The notes beneath the pieces are model-generated. The model did no database searches. It saw nothing but the letters and a program-made list of their open reading frames with translations, and was not told the DNA's origin. Both the position numbers and the translations under genes were made by a program. A DNA stretch of 64,000 nt, from assembly GCA_023101725.1 (NCBI GenBank), contig JALJCO010001181.1, forward strand, positions 248,001 through 312,000, in the 5' to 3' direction. Source of the DNA: Atherinomorus stipes (taxonomy: Eukaryota > Chordata > Actinopteri > Atheriniformes > Atherinidae). Below, one piece after another: positions 13,627 to 28,600 of the stretch (positions are counted from its first letter, which is position 1; each line of letters opens with the position of its first letter).

Positions 13627-16600
13627 CTACAGTAATGAAAGAAAGAAAGCAAACAGAAAGTACTTTGGTCAATGTTATGTCTTGAATTATGTATAAATTT
13701 GCACATTTCTACATACATATGAATGAATCCATGTGAATATCCCATGTACTAGGGGTTAGGCATGCACGATATAATTGGCCCCCTATCAGTATCGGCCTAT
13801 ATCGGCCTTAAAACTGAGTATCGGATATCGGACATTGGCCACCCCACTAATATTTAACCGATCAGCCCGTTGTTTCTAAAGTCTAAAAAAACCCCAAAAC
13901 TTCTTCTTCTTTAAAAACTTCTTAAGACTAGGGGTGGGAAAAAATATTGATACACTGAAATATTTGATATTTTCATGTGCTGATATCATATTGTCATTTA
14001 AAAATGCTGCATCGATCTGTTTTTACATTATTACTAACGAAATCTCGCAATATTTCATCGTTCTGTTGTGAAGTCTCACGAGAATTCATGATATCTTGTG
14101 AAATTTTGTGACAGAACGATGAAATCTCGTGAGATTTTGTAAGTAAAAGAGATCGAAACCACACTTTTAAATATTGATTTGATATTGGCATATGAAAATA
14201 TCACTATATTTAAGTGTAGCAATATTTTTTCCCACCCCCTACTTTTCAATGTGGTGGAAATGAGTAACAAAACTACTATTTGCAACAACTGCTAATTTTT
14301 TCAGCTTAAATATCGGTATCGATATCGGTTATAAATCACTGATTTAAGTGAATGAGTCACACTATTGTTACAGTCATTGTTATACTGCTCTTTATTTACT
14401 TAAAAGGCTTGTAAACTGCAGTTTGCACAGTTTCAATAAATGGAACTAATTTCTCCATTCATCTTAGATTAATTTTGTCCAGAATTTGCAAGCTGTAGAC
14501 TCTCTGTCCAGTCAGAGACATGTACAGTATTGTGTAATTGATGTTTTTTAGTTTTCGGTTCAATCAATTCAATCCAAGTACATAAAACACTCACAAGATG
14601 TCCCCAAAATCACTCTGTTTCTTTTAAATCTTTCAGAAAAGTATATAAGTGTATCGGATATCGAATCGTATCATAGGCCAAATATCGTGATATACAGTAT
14701 ATAGTGTCATGAGCTGAATATTGTGTTTCGTATCGTATCGTATTGTATCGTATCGTGAGATTAGTGTATCGCTACAGCTCCACCATGTACACAGGCTAAA
14801 ATCACAATAAGCAAAACTGTATACAAGACTGTCTCAGAAAATTTGAAATCATGATGTTCTAATACTTTAAGATAGGACATTTGAGTTTTCTTAAGCTGTA
14901 TGCCATAATCAGCAATATTAAAACAATTTCATGTCTTTTTAATTGCATTACAGAAAATAAAGAACTTTATCACAATATTCTAATTTTCTGAGACAGTCCA
15001 GTAAGTAGAGGTAGTGCAACTGTTAATGGCCGCGTTTCCCAGTTAAGATTCTTCTTTGGATTAAAGAAGGCCTCAAGGAAGCTCTTCCCAACAAAGGATC
15101 GCAAAGATACGCCCGTTTCCCAGATTGCTTCTTTCGCGTTCTTATTTCCTGAGAAACGTCTTTGCTACGCTACATCTTAAGAAGGTCCTAACAGACGCTA
15201 TCCACTTCCGGGGGTGCTGAAAAAAAGCAATCGAGGTCAGGTATACCGATCGACACCATTCATTTAGTGTGGAGGTTATTTTCCGACGCTGATATTGAGC
15301 CCATTTATACGTTTATGTGTTTGTGCAAGAAGACAAACTGTTAAAAATATGCATGTGATTACCAGTGATTGCAAATATTCATTGAAAAGCTCATTGTATA
15401 TTGTGTAATTGGCCAAATTGTGCTAAACAGGTGTAGGCGATTGGAAATTTACAGATGCCCTATAAATAATGGTCATTCTGACGCTGTTTGTTGACGTAAT
15501 GGCTGAAGGGAACCCCACCAAGAGGATGAAGCGCTCTCCGGCCTTCACGCCAGAGGAGAGGTAGCCACAAGTCTGATTGAAGAAGTGGCAGGTAAAAAAA
15601 GCATTCTCTTTGGAGGGACAAAGGGGAAAAAAGACATAGAAGCAAAGGCCAGGGCATGGCAATCAATAGCGCTGAAAATGTCCCCATCCAGCCCTTGCAG
15701 TGTGCGCGACTGACACCGACGCCTTGCTGAGTCCGGTTCCATCCCCCACTACCTCCAGAAAGCTCCCCACCGCGTAGAAACGCAACGCAGCCAGGCACTG
15801 CACCTCTGGGCTCAGAGCAAAGTTGCACCTTGTGGGCCTCCTGATGTGTGGAGCAACTATTTGAATGATCCGCTCGATTTCGTCGCGCGGTAGCCTGTAA
15901 CGCATCTGAATAGCGCGATGACAGCACATCTAGAGGACTGAAATGCTGGCGCATGAAAGCATGCACATACACAGTGTCACTCCGTCTACGGCGACGCTGT
16001 TGGTTTGCTACCAAAATTTGCTGTAAAGCAGCCATGATGTCTGATACGGGTATGCGTAAATGGCCATGCTTTTATTGAGCGAAGCAGGTGCATCTCATCA
16101 TGAACAGCTGACAAATGCGTAAATATGACGTGAGTCCTCATAGATTGCGTACAATTCCTACAGCAATGTTTTTGTTTCTGTGGTTGATACCCACAGCTTT
16201 ATCTAACGTAAGCTAAGTATAGGGAGGCCTATCTTGCCATAATGATTAAACTTAACCACAATATTTTCTGTCATTCACTCGGTAACTACAGTTTTCTTCC
16301 ATCATAGATGATTGACATTATGACATGAGTGAGAAAACATGACTCAAAATACAACAACTGATCCGTGAATAGGTCCATTTTTAATAATTTCCATTTTCTA
16401 CTTTTTTTTTCATGGGAAATAGTGTCGTTTCCAAAAGTGACCAGTAGATGGGCCTGTTGTTCCCTTAGCAGGGGGGAACGTTAAAGAAGGTTCGAAAGAG
16501 TGGGTCTGGCCGCTCCTGAAAATAAAGAAGCTCCTGAGTTAAGAGCGCATCTGGGAAACGCAACGTCCAAACAAGGCACCTTTAAGAAGTGACTTAAGAA

Positions 16601-19600
16601 GGACCTCAGCGTTAAGAGTGTCTTCACTAATCTGGGAAACGCGGCCAATGTTTGCTTTACAGACTGCAGTATTACAGCCTGATGCACCTGATGGTTTGTT
16701 GTAGACCCATCTGGAAAGCTGGGTTTTATAGTTTGATTGTGTTGCACCTGCCAGACAGCACCCGTAGTTTAACAAGTTCAAGTGAAACTTAAAAGGATAT
16801 GAGTAAAAAAAAAAAAACATAATCAAGGCAGGAAGAAGAGGAGGAAGCGTAGCTGACAAAGGGGGATAACAAAGGTTTGTCATCCATTAATATTTTCGAA
16901 AACCAGGAAGAGAGATCTGATGCTTCATAAAATCTGTTGAGCTGGCATAAAAGAAGGGGAAACAAACTGAAAAAAAAAAGAAGTATGCCAACGCTCTGGT
17001 ATGAATCAGGAGAGAAAAAAAAAGCATGTACCTTAAACTGTTTCAACAGATACATTACTCAGAGGTCAGAGAGCAGGGCCTCTTCCACTTTAATACAGAA
17101 AATTGCTGATCTTTCAGTAAGGCAACGCAGATATGATCCAGTTAACCTGTACATGAACATTTTTTTCATTCCTCCACTTACAAGTTAGTTTTTTCTAATT
17201 AGCTTTTGCATTGATAAAGCAGTTAAAAATCCTCAAAAAGCCATTTTCTCAATTTTCTCACTTCCTGGTCGGGTTTAGAAAGCTATCATAGTTTCAGAAA
17301 AAATACATTCTTATTACGATGCGACCGATTTCTATTATGATTTCCTGGTTGGCTTTAGGCTTTAAATTACTTGGCTAGGAGTGGGAATACAGGACTGTCT
17401 CAGAAAATTAGAATATTGTGATAAAGTTCTTTATTTTCTGTAATGCAATTAAAAAGACATGAAATTGTTTTAATATTGCTGATTATGGCATACAGCTTAA
17501 GAAAATTCTAATATCCTATCTCAAAATATTAGAATATCATGAATTCAAATTTTCTGAGACAGTCCTGTAGGTCATAGTTATGAGTTAAAATATATTCCTT
17601 TTACTGTCTATGTAAAGAAGGCCAATTTCATCCTCAAAATGCAGTTGCTTTCATGACTACAAAAGGATGGAAATCTTTTAAATTCAAATATAGTCCGTTT
17701 CTGCCTCCTGGTTTGCCACATGGACTCATTTGATGGGAGCACAGTTTCTACAAATGATAACTGAGGTCATGATCATGAACTTTAACATATATTTGTCTCA
17801 GTGATGAGGCTTGGGTGCATCTAGGATTAATCTTAAGGAAGTTTTGATGCAGTGTTGTGAAACAGAGAATGGAAGCATACTTCCTGATTTAACCCAAATA
17901 AATGAGATTGTGCAGCGTCATCAGAAGGTAGCTGATTTATGCATGGCTGTAAAAGTTGTTTCTTCTGTAGAAAATTGTTTTTTATTCTTTTCTGTCATAC
18001 ACTCTTAACTGAGTTTTTCAATAAAAAGAAGCTATATTGATTAAGCACTGTCCTGCTCACCCACTGGATAAAACTTTCACCATGATCTGCAGCTATGCCA
18101 GAGGTCAGTGATGTTGAACAGGTTAAAGTCCACTGGACATTCAGTCCATGTGTGGATGTTTATCCAAATACACATCTATGTCAAAAGGTTGTGGTTACAA
18201 ACTAAAAGTGTGTTTCTTTGCATCAGAGCTCCCATAGACGTCTCCATATCTTTCATTTCCATGTGTTGTCTTTTCTTTAAGCTCCTCTTATTACATAGTG
18301 AATGTACTTATTTTGTTGTTGTATAATAGAGTCCTGTAAGTGTTACATGGTTTACTTTTGAAATGATTTTGAGTAGGGATGCTGATATTTTACATCTTAT
18401 TTGGTTGATAACGGACGATATTAAGCTGAAATATGATGTAATATTAAAAATTTGAAAAATACTTCAACTTGCATAGAACATGTTATATTTAGTAATGATA
18501 GTTGTTTATAAACAAAACAAGTGGGACATGTGCAATCTATCCTTGGATGGTTTGGATTTTGCTCTTCCTGAGACAATCATAACAATTCCCACAAACAGGG
18601 GAAATTTGGTTATTTTCACAAAAAAAGACTTTTAAAAACATCCACACGACTGGCATGTTGAGTTTATCTCTCATCTTCTACAGATCAGGTAGTTCAGTAG
18701 ATGTCATCATGTCGCACGGTGGGTGCGGCCTTGTGACGTTCCCATGCCCCACAGGTTTAAGCCCCATTTACAGTATATATCGGTTAATTATACTGGTAGA
18801 ATGGATGATGTCCAACACACAGTTTTAAGGCCAATATCATCTGATACCACACATCTCTAATTTAGAGTGGTAAATATAGTAAATGCACACAAGAAGAAAA
18901 GATAAAAACATTTGAGACTTGGAGGGGAGAGAAGCGTACAAAGAGGTGAACTTACCCTCCAACCACAGGTGTGTCATCAACCCATTTCCACACATCCTCT
19001 GTTTCTCCATCAGTGATTCCAAACCAGAAGGATTTCCAGTGTCCTCTGGGAAGAAGATCCCACAAAAAAGTCTGGGGAGGAAACACACAAAAAGGGAAAA
19101 TTTTATTTTGAAAATACATTTATCACAGATAGAATTTTATGTAAAAGCTGGGCTATTACATAAGCCCCAAATATTGTACAACAACTGTGCTTCTTCCAGG
19201 GAAGTTATCACTGTTGTGTGTGTGTGTGTGTGTACTTGTACAGCCAACACTGTGAGGACCGCTTTGCATGTTTAATTGAGGGTATTTTTGGAAAGTGAGG
19301 ACATTTTGGCTAGTCTTCACAAAGAAAGCTTTAGAAAAACCCATTTTTGAGGGCAAATACTTGATTTTAGAGTTTAGGTTACAATTTGGTTTGGGTTAGG
19401 GTAAGAGGCTACGAAACACATTACTGTATGTCAGTGACGTTCCTCACAAAGACAAAAGGAAAAACGTATGTGTATGACTGACTTCTTTAGTCAGATGTAG
19501 GGATTGACTGATACATACAGTACAGGACTGTCTCCGAAAATTAGACTTCATGTTGTGATCCTACATTCCAGGATTAATGACAATCATAACCTGAATAAAA

Positions 19601-22600
19601 TAATGGCCTTTTTCCCTCCATTGCACAGACATTCCTTTTCAGGACAACAAGAGAGGAACCGACCTTCGACCCCTGCTGTGCTAAAGGCACCAGTCTTATC
19701 AAACTATAGCTCCTAAAACAGCTACTCTACCCCCGAAGATGAACATCTGCCCAAACTCTGACCACCTCTAAATAAACAGAAACGCAGATGCTCCCCATAA
19801 ATGTTAAGAAGAAACCCTGCAAATGGCAGAACTTTCTTCTAAGTGCTTGTTCGACTCTTCAGCGACCTGAGATCTCTTTGTCTCACCAAAGCTGGTCTCC
19901 ATCAAAGTTGACACTTCTTATCTCCCCCAGCAAACTGTGGGACCAAAAGCAATGTTCTCCTCACACCAGGTTCCCTTTCTCCCTCAGCTTCAAAAGGACA
20001 TCAGAATTTCAAGAATGTGTTCCTCTTTCTTGTATTAAACCTTTAACTTGGATTCTTTTACTTTGAATTAATTTGGTTTAATTCCATATAATCTGATTCC
20101 TCTTTTGACATGATTCAATCTGTGTTGAACTTTCTAATCTGTTTCCAACAATTTAGAATGTGATGTTTTGAGATGTTTCCTTTTCAGCCACACAGATGAC
20201 TTCAAGCTCCTACATGTCATTTTGTATGTAATCAAAGAAACCTTAATTATTGATCCTGCTTACATCTAAATGAGAATGGAGGAGAGAGAAACAGATGCCT
20301 GTGTAATGTGATTCTATGAGCTCCATGCTGACGCTTAGTCACTCTCTGTAGTGATGTATCGCGTCACAATTGGTTAAGTTCCCTTTGAGGCGGGCCTTTC
20401 AAACCAGAGGACCGCTCTCCAATCTTGCTTTTGAAAAGAGAGTTTGTGCCAAGTCTTCGTCCTGTGAAGTCTTTGTTTTTGTCCCGTTTTCGTATCGTCC
20501 TTTTTGTTATCTCCACGTGTAATCCCTTTGTCTGCGCGCGAAAGATCTTAACAATAGACTATAGTCCAACTAAGAAAGTTATTTTCCCTTTTTGTTGATA
20601 ATCGTTACCTAGTATCTCTGAAGCCTCCACCAGTCATCAGGACTGACCTTTTTGATTTTTATAGACTTTTCGAAAGATTACTGCTGGACCCAAACGCAGT
20701 AGCCTGTAAAGTCTAGTTATTAAATTCGGACCCATTCGAGCAGCTGTCGTCCGCCACCACGTCTCTTCTTCTGGAACTCTGCGGGACAGATTCCAGAACA
20801 TCAGGGCAGCTCCAGACCTACTGATTCACGCACCAACATCCTTCAGAACACACCGATTCGGATTGGCCACCGGACCGGGGTTGCTCCAGAGAGGACCAGC
20901 GTACCAAGACAGTAGGATCTACCCAGCACCTTGAACATATACGTGGTGTCTGACAGTTTCATCTAAAATTATAACCAAATTATTTAACTTGAATGTTAAT
21001 CCAAATTTAGTATATTCACTCCAAATTATAGGTTGGTTGACGGACTCCGCTTCCCCTCCATGAGAGTTCATTAGCATAATTAAGTATTCAGAACCATTGT
21101 TTTCCATAGCGATAAGTTTACAAGTTTCTCTCTCTCTCTTATTCTCATCCTACCTTCACATCATTCTCATCATCACAAGTAAAATCATCTTCTCCTCATG
21201 GTGCTTTCATCCTGCAAGCTCAACTGATTTGATATTGTTGGTTTATCCATTCTTGTTAATAAATATGTGTGATCACCTCACCGTGGTTCGTGATTTCTGA
21301 ACGCAAAATCCATGAAACTGACTTCTGTAGAATTTACTTCCTTTCAGATAGACTGATTTAGTTCTGATAAGACATTTTCAGGCTTTCTCATTCAAGCCTG
21401 AACTTAAATAGATATATTTAAGTTATTATGAATGAGTGGTGCCCCAAGCAAACCGAGGTAAATCACTACATTATATGGTGCCGTCCGTGCGAGGCCAGAA
21501 ATGACCAGTTTATGGATTTTTGCATTCAGAAACTTGGAAGCTGTGAGAAGCGCACTACGCAACTTCTGTGCTCTGTGATCTGCATTGTGATGCTGCGATC
21601 TCTTTAAATTGCTCAGCAAACGCTCTGACTTTGTGTGTGGTTTTCCCGAGTGTAAAACTAGGTTAAGTGTTGTAACTGTGGCTTGACCCTGTATGTAACG
21701 AAATACAGGATCTGATCATATTTTGGTGAAGAACTTGGACCAGCGTGGGCGCGGTGTCCCCACTGCTGCGATAAACAAACCCTCTTTTTGCATGCAAGAG
21801 CACAGATGCTCTATTAAGGCCTTGGTGTTAAAAACTCCCTTGCGTATTCCAACGGATTTTTACACCCGAGTTACAGACCAATTTCCTGCGTATTCCAGAA
21901 AATTGTCCACCTGGCTCGAACTCCGTTCTGCAGCAGTGAAAGAGTAGCTAACTTTCTTCTGTAGAGCCGTGGTCCTGTAAAGGGAAGCGGTAGGAGATTT
22001 CTCTTAAAACCTTGCAGCGCATTCCTGCAGAGTTGTGAAAATTAAGCATAAAGAATTTCTCATTTTGCTTGTTAATTCTCTAAGAAAGAGAGAATTTCAC
22101 TTTGTGTGTGAGCCGTAATTCTGAAAAAGAAACGGCTGGATTTGCCTTTGATACACCGTTGTGGCGCATTCCCACAATCGCGTGAATATAAGCATAAAGC
22201 TGCTTGTTAAACCCCTAAACAGGGAAGAACTCCCGTATCCACACGGAGTTATTTTGCCTTAAATTATACAGAGCGTTGGAAACCTCTGTCAGTAAAGAAC
22301 CTGCGCGTTGGGACGCGGCAGGCCCCGTTGTTCTGTGAACATCTCTGTGCAGAGATCGTTTCCAGAAAGAACAGAAGCAGCCGAGAGAAGCTGCCGAGTT
22401 GAGCCCGTTTTGGGGCTGTGTTGTCAGTGATTGCTGAACAGAGAAAAATCTCTAAGTTTTGCAGTGGTTTGAGATAGAATTTCAAGCCGCGCCAGCGGCC
22501 ATTGTCAGACTGACCACGTCAGGTCCGTACCTCGCGGGGGACTCCGGAGGCGGTCCTTAGTTTGTCATCTGTGACGTGCAGTCGTCTCCTCCTGGGAAAC

Positions 22601-25600
22601 TCCCCTCTGATCTCCCAGTCGCATTTACGCCATCTCGTGGCGACTTGTTAAACTGCAGTTTGTACCCAGTCTTGTTGAACAGTGACATCACTGGTAACCT
22701 TTTTCACTGACGCTTTGACTTGTAACCTGACTACCCTCGTAGTGACTCGTGTAACTAATTTAGGCTTGTAATTATTGTCACTTTTGTAGCTTTGCTCCCC
22801 AAGTGTACATAGACACTGTAGATTTGTGACACAATTCTTGTTGCTAGTATCTTGACTAAAGATGACTCTTGCAGCAAGCCTAACAAATCTCTCTCTTCAG
22901 AGAGAAGCTCTGGATGTGGAACAACACGCTCTAATAGCTTTAACAGAACAAGCTGCACAGAAGATAGAAGAGCTCAACACAGAAATCAGCATGTTTGAGC
23001 GACACCTTGAGTCAAAACAGACTAGAATTCAGGTTTTGGAAGAGCAGTTGTATGAGGCAAGAAGGAAATTTGAGGGCATAGAGAAGCATTGTAATACACT
23101 AGCTGGACAACTGCAAAGTGTTACTGATGAACTTCATGCTGAACGCATGAAAGTAAAAGATCTTGAGAATGAGAGGAAAGTGGGACTACCCATTAATCTG
23201 GATGTCTTTGGTTCTCCGGTGCATTCTGGGAGATTAAGCCCAAATAATCCTTTCAGAGATGAAGGTAGAACTATCAGCTCTCACAGACAGGATCCCCCAC
23301 CCAGATCCTTGCCCCTCCACCATGACTTAGGGCCATCCGACCTGGAACTGGCCAAAATTGCTAAAAATGTTAATCGCTTTGATCCTCAAGTTCACGGTGC
23401 TCACGACACACGTAGTTACTTGAGAGATATTGAATTTCACCTCAGGAAGTACCCTCATGCTTCCGTAACGGACAGAATATACCTCATCAAGCTGACATCT
23501 AGTAGAGAAGTTAGTCGGTTTCTGGACAGACAACCAGACTCAATGATGACTAATTATGACGAACTATGCAAAGCTCTGGAGGAGGAATTCTCCAGTGACC
23601 TGGTTCAATCAGGGTTAACAGCAGCCATGTTGATAAAACAGGGCAGGTCTGAACCTCCCCAAGAATATTATCACAGGCTGAGACAAGCTTTCTTCGGGTC
23701 GCAAAATTATCAAGACATGGAGAGCAATAGCTCGTTCAAAAGTCTTTTCATGAATAATCTGCATCCTGCAACAAGTAGATTTCTGGGAGTACTTGGAAAT
23801 CCCATGACTTCGACCACCAGACAGCTCCGTGAATGGGCTGCTACTGCTTTTCAGAAGCACAAACAGTCGAAGCATCAAGAATCAGGTGATGTATTCAGTA
23901 TAGACACTAAATCTCACCATCTTGAACTTGAGGGAACCAAGACCGGACCCTCACTGTCTGATAACTCACTGAAGAACAGGAATCAGCCCAGATCTAAGCA
24001 CAGCCAGAGACGGGAGTCCTCTCAGGCTAGATGGACTGACAGGGACCAACATTTTTCACCCAGAGAGCCACAAAGTCCTCCTGGAAGAAAATTTCCATCT
24101 CAGCGTAACCGGCAGTTTCAAACCGGAAACTCCCGAAACAGCTACAGAAACCCACCCAGAGAGAGGTCCCCACCCCCTCACTATCAGAACGCAGGAAAAA
24201 GTCAGGAAACACATAACAAATTTCCTGAACCTGACACTAGATCTTCTGAAAAAGAAGAATTACTCAGCCAAGACGACATTAACACCTTACAGTCTCTCTT
24301 ACAGAAACTTTCAGGAAAGCTGAAGAAAGAAGGTCCTGATATTCTGTCAATAAGCACTGTAAGTAAAGTGTCAACCGGCCACCCGGACCTGTCTTGTTCA
24401 CCTGAAACTCAACAGGTAGACAAGTATGATGACTCTGTAAATCCTGACTCTGCTACAGACTCAGGTACCAACCCACGAAGGGGGGGTGTAACCATCCCCA
24501 CCTCAGCCTCGGACCCTATACAGACAGATAAGCACACACATGCTGACATGGTCTCTGCAACGCCACCATTTCAGCAGCTCCTGTGTTCACTGACTGAAAA
24601 AGGACGTCAAAAGAAAAAGTTCTACCTCCCCCTGACTTTAGAAAATATGATAAAGTGTGAAGCTCTGCTCGACACAGCCGCTGATATCACACTCATGTCA
24701 GCCTCACTGTTTCACCAACTGGAATCAGCAGCACATCAAGCCTGCAGAAACTTGAAGCTGCAACCTTGTGACTTAGAAGCACGATCGTATGCAGCACCCA
24801 ATGTCACGCTATCAGCACGAGCGCTGATACAACTGACAATCGGTCCAAAGACACTCGTACACCCTGTGTACATCTCTCCTTTGGACACTTTTTCATTTCT
24901 ACTCGGTAAGGATGTCATAGACAGACTTCTACCGTTGATTGATGTGAAAAATCTGAAAATGTGGACTCAGGTCCAAAAGCCTCTGCCTCTTTCTCCTCAT
25001 GACGAAGCAGATTGTGGATGTTATGTTTTAGATGCTGTGAAGCACAATGACACAAAATCATCAGTTGTCTCCACTCTGTCAAAGCAGGCTCCACAGGAAG
25101 AACATGCTTTGACTGACCAGACCGATCGGGCTGAACCCACGCCGATCCTGTCTTTGACAACTGAACGTGACACTTTCACGAGTGCATCACAACCTTCTCC
25201 CATGAGTGAAGCTGCATCCCCACCTGAACCAGAAGGCAAACTCAGGTTTGTGCAGCTCACACCAGCAGCATGTCAGTTAGCTGACGCTGACCATGCTAAC
25301 ACTGACCATGCTAACACCCGACCATGTTAGTGTGCCAGACTGCACAGAAACTGTGCCAGTCATTGATCACTGTCATGTCTCAAACCAAGATGAAAATCTT
25401 AATGTTTTGACAGTTCCACCAGACAAAATGGCAGCCAGAGACACTGTCCCTAAGACATTGTACCCCTCTCAGCTGTCCACCCGAGCCCCCACCCTCCCCA
25501 ATGTCTGCGAGCTGGCTCCTTATCAGGTTGCTGCTCCAGCCCCCACCTGTGACCCTCCTGTGCTAACACACGCTGGTGAAATGGTCCTTCAGACACAAGC

Positions 25601-28600
25601 AGACTCCTCTGCTCAGAAAACTCTCGTTGCTGTTCCATCTGCACAATTGGTCAGCGGCGTAGTACTTTGTGTTCCTGACTCACTTCCATCACTTGCTGCT
25701 CTTGTTCGCCAAAAACAAGGGGGGGGGGGTGATGTACGCCTCGCCAACAGCAGAGGAACATAAAAATTTTAAAACAAATTGGGTCCAAAGAAATCAAGCA
25801 AAATCGCAGAAAACTTCCTCCATGGGACTAGTTGAGGACAACAAAACCTCTGTGAACTCACAATAATTGATATCACAAAGGGGGGGTCAGAAACAAAACC
25901 CTCCAGAGATCATTTGTTTGTAGTTGCGACTGAGTGTTGTTGTTGTTGTGTTCCTATTGACAAAGTTCTTATCTTACTTCCTAGACAGACTTGAGATAGT
26001 GTTCTAAGAAGTAAATAATAATCGCTCGTACTGACTTCAGTGGGGGTGTGTTAAACATTTCCCATTGAGAACGCCAAACATCTAAAGGATTTTGAAATAT
26101 CTAACGTCTCCCCATCTGTCTCCTGTCAGGATGAACCTGCACCTGACCACCTCAATCCTTGGAACGGCTTATTGTTACCTCCATCACGCTAAAACTCTTA
26201 GACGTGAACTTGACAGATGCCACACTTGCATGTTTCGAGCCGGTAGACACAAGAGACCGAGCATCAGATAATGCACGAATCTAGTTGACCTGAGTTGGAA
26301 AACTCCAAAGGAGAATGTGAGCCACAACATTCTGTAGAAACTATAGAACTGTGATCAGCTTAATCTCTCCTGGTACTTTTCTCACACACAGGAAAATCAC
26401 TACTCCACTTACCTTTGCCCTTAAAACACAAACACATCTTTCTTCTTCTCTTTCTTTATGTTCCCCTTTTAAGATCTAGATGTGTTACAACTTAGTTAGT
26501 GCATGCATAGTGTGATAATTGAATATTACTAGCATAGTAACCTTAGGCTTAGTTGAATTTAATGCAACTTGATGTACTGACAGACACCATTTATATTGTT
26601 GCAATGGGGGACCCTACTCTTCACCCAAAGTGGATTACTCCTGGAATTGCATCACTATGGTTTTCAAGATTAAATCTTCCTCTGGTCCAGATTTCCTCTT
26701 CAGTGGGGGACTGTTGTGATCCTACATTCCAGGATTAATGACAATCATAACCTGAATAAAATAATGGCCTTTTTCCCTCCATTACACAGACATTCCTTTT
26801 CAGGACAACAAGAGAGGAACCGACCTTCGACCCCTGCTGTGCTAAAGGCACCAGTCTTATCAAACTATAGCTCCTAAAACAGCTACTCTACCCCCGAAGA
26901 TGAACATCTGCCCAAACTCTGACCACCTCTAAATAAACAGAAACGCAGATGCTCCCCATAAATGTTAAGAAGAAACCCTGCAAATGGCAGAACTTTCTTC
27001 TAAGTGCTTGTTCGACTCTTCAGCGACCTGAGACCTCTTTGTCTCACCAAAGCTGGTCTCCATCAAAGTTGACACTTCTTATCTCCCCCAGCAAACTGTG
27101 GGACCAAAAGCAATGTTCTCCTCACACCAGGTTCCCTTTCTCCCTCAGCTTCAAAAGGACATCAGAATTTCAAGAATGTGTTCCTCTTTCTTGTATTAAA
27201 CCTTTAACTTGGATTCTTTTACTTTGAATTAATTTGGTTTAATTCCATATAATCTTTATATATATAACTGATTCCTCTTTTGACATGATTCAATCTGTGT
27301 TGAACTTTCTAATCTGTTTCCAACAATTTAGAATGTGATGTTTTGAGATGTTTCCTTTTCAGCCACACAGATGACTTCAAGCTCCTACATGTCATTTTGT
27401 ATGTAATCAAAGAAACCTTAATTATTGATCCTGCTTACATCTAAATGAGAATGGAGGAGAGAGAAACAGATGCCTGTGTAATGTGATTCTATGAGCTCCA
27501 TGCTGACGCTTAGTCACTCTCTGTAGTGATGTATCGCGTCACAATTGGTTAAGTTCCCCTTTGAGGCGGGCCTTTCAAACCAGAGGACCGCTCTCCAATC
27601 TTGCTTTTGAAAAGAGAGTTTGTGCCAAGTCTTCGTCCTGTGAAGTCTTTGTTTTTGTCCCGTTTTCGTATCGTCCTTTTTGTTATCTCCACGTGTAATC
27701 CCTTTGTCTGCGCGCGAAAGATCTTAACAATAGACTATAGTCCAACTAAGAAAGTTATTTTCCCTTTTTGTTGATAATCGTTACCTAGTATCTCTGAAGC
27801 CTCCACCAGTCATCAGGACTGACCTTTTTGATTTTTATAGACTTTTCGAAAGATTACTGCTGGACCCAAACGCAGTAGCCTGTAAAGTCTAGTTATTAAA
27901 TTCGGACCCATTCGAGCAGCTGTCGTCCGCCACCACGTCTCTTCTTCTGGAACTCTGCGGGACAGATTCCAGAACATCAGGGCAGCTCCAGACCTACTGA
28001 TTCACGCACCAACATCCTTCAGAACACACCGATTCGGATTGGCCACCGGACCGGGGTTGCTCCAGAGAGGACCGGCGTACCAAGACAGTAGGATCTACCC
28101 AGCACCTTGAACATATACGTGGTGTCTGACAGTTTCATCTAAAATTATAACCAAATTATTTAACTTGAATGTTAATCCAAATTTAGTATATTCACTCCAA
28201 ATTATAGGTTGGTTGACGGACTCCGCTTCCCCTCCATGAGAGTTCATTAGCATAATTAAGTATTCAGAACCATTGTTTTCCATAGCGATAAGTTTACAAG
28301 TTCTCTCTCTCTCTTATTCTCATCCTACCTTCACATCATTCTCATCATCACAAGTAAAATCATCTTCTCCTCATGGTGCTTTCATCCTGCAAGCTCAACT
28401 GATTTGATATTGTTGGTTTATCCATTCTTGTTAATAAATATGTGTGATCACCTCACCGTGGTTCGTGATTTCTGAACGCAAAATCCATGAAACTGACTTC
28501 TGTAGAATTTACTTCCTTTCAGATAGACTGATTTAGTTCTGATAAGACATTTTCAGGCTTTCTCATTCAAGCCTGAACTTAAATAGATATATTTAAGTTA

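Larger units (their letters stand above)
15028..16646. mobile_element. Harbinger-like DNA transposon relic
   Basis: A perfect 15-bp inverted repeat, GGCCGCGTTTCCCAG (15028-15042) and its complement at 16632-16646, bounds a 1.6-kb element. Further CGTTTCCCAG-type words lie just inside each end. AAT flanks both sides (15025-15027 and 16647-16649), a possible 3-bp target duplication. Inside are remains of the two proteins typical of Harbinger elements: a HARBI1-like transposase on the minus strand and a Myb/SANT-like DNA-binding protein on the plus strand. The transposase catalytic part is missing, so this copy cannot move by itself. It sits in intron 5 of the lectin gene. Confidence 0.82.

Noticed and set aside
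19788..20066. A 92-codon protein in the LTR (present in both LTRs)
   Set aside because: No recognisable domain. Its duplication comes from the LTRs being copies of each other, not from selection.
21474..21493. Assigning the retroelement primer to a named tRNA
   Set aside because: The TGG start fits a primer site, but I could not match the following bases to a tRNA 3' end with confidence.
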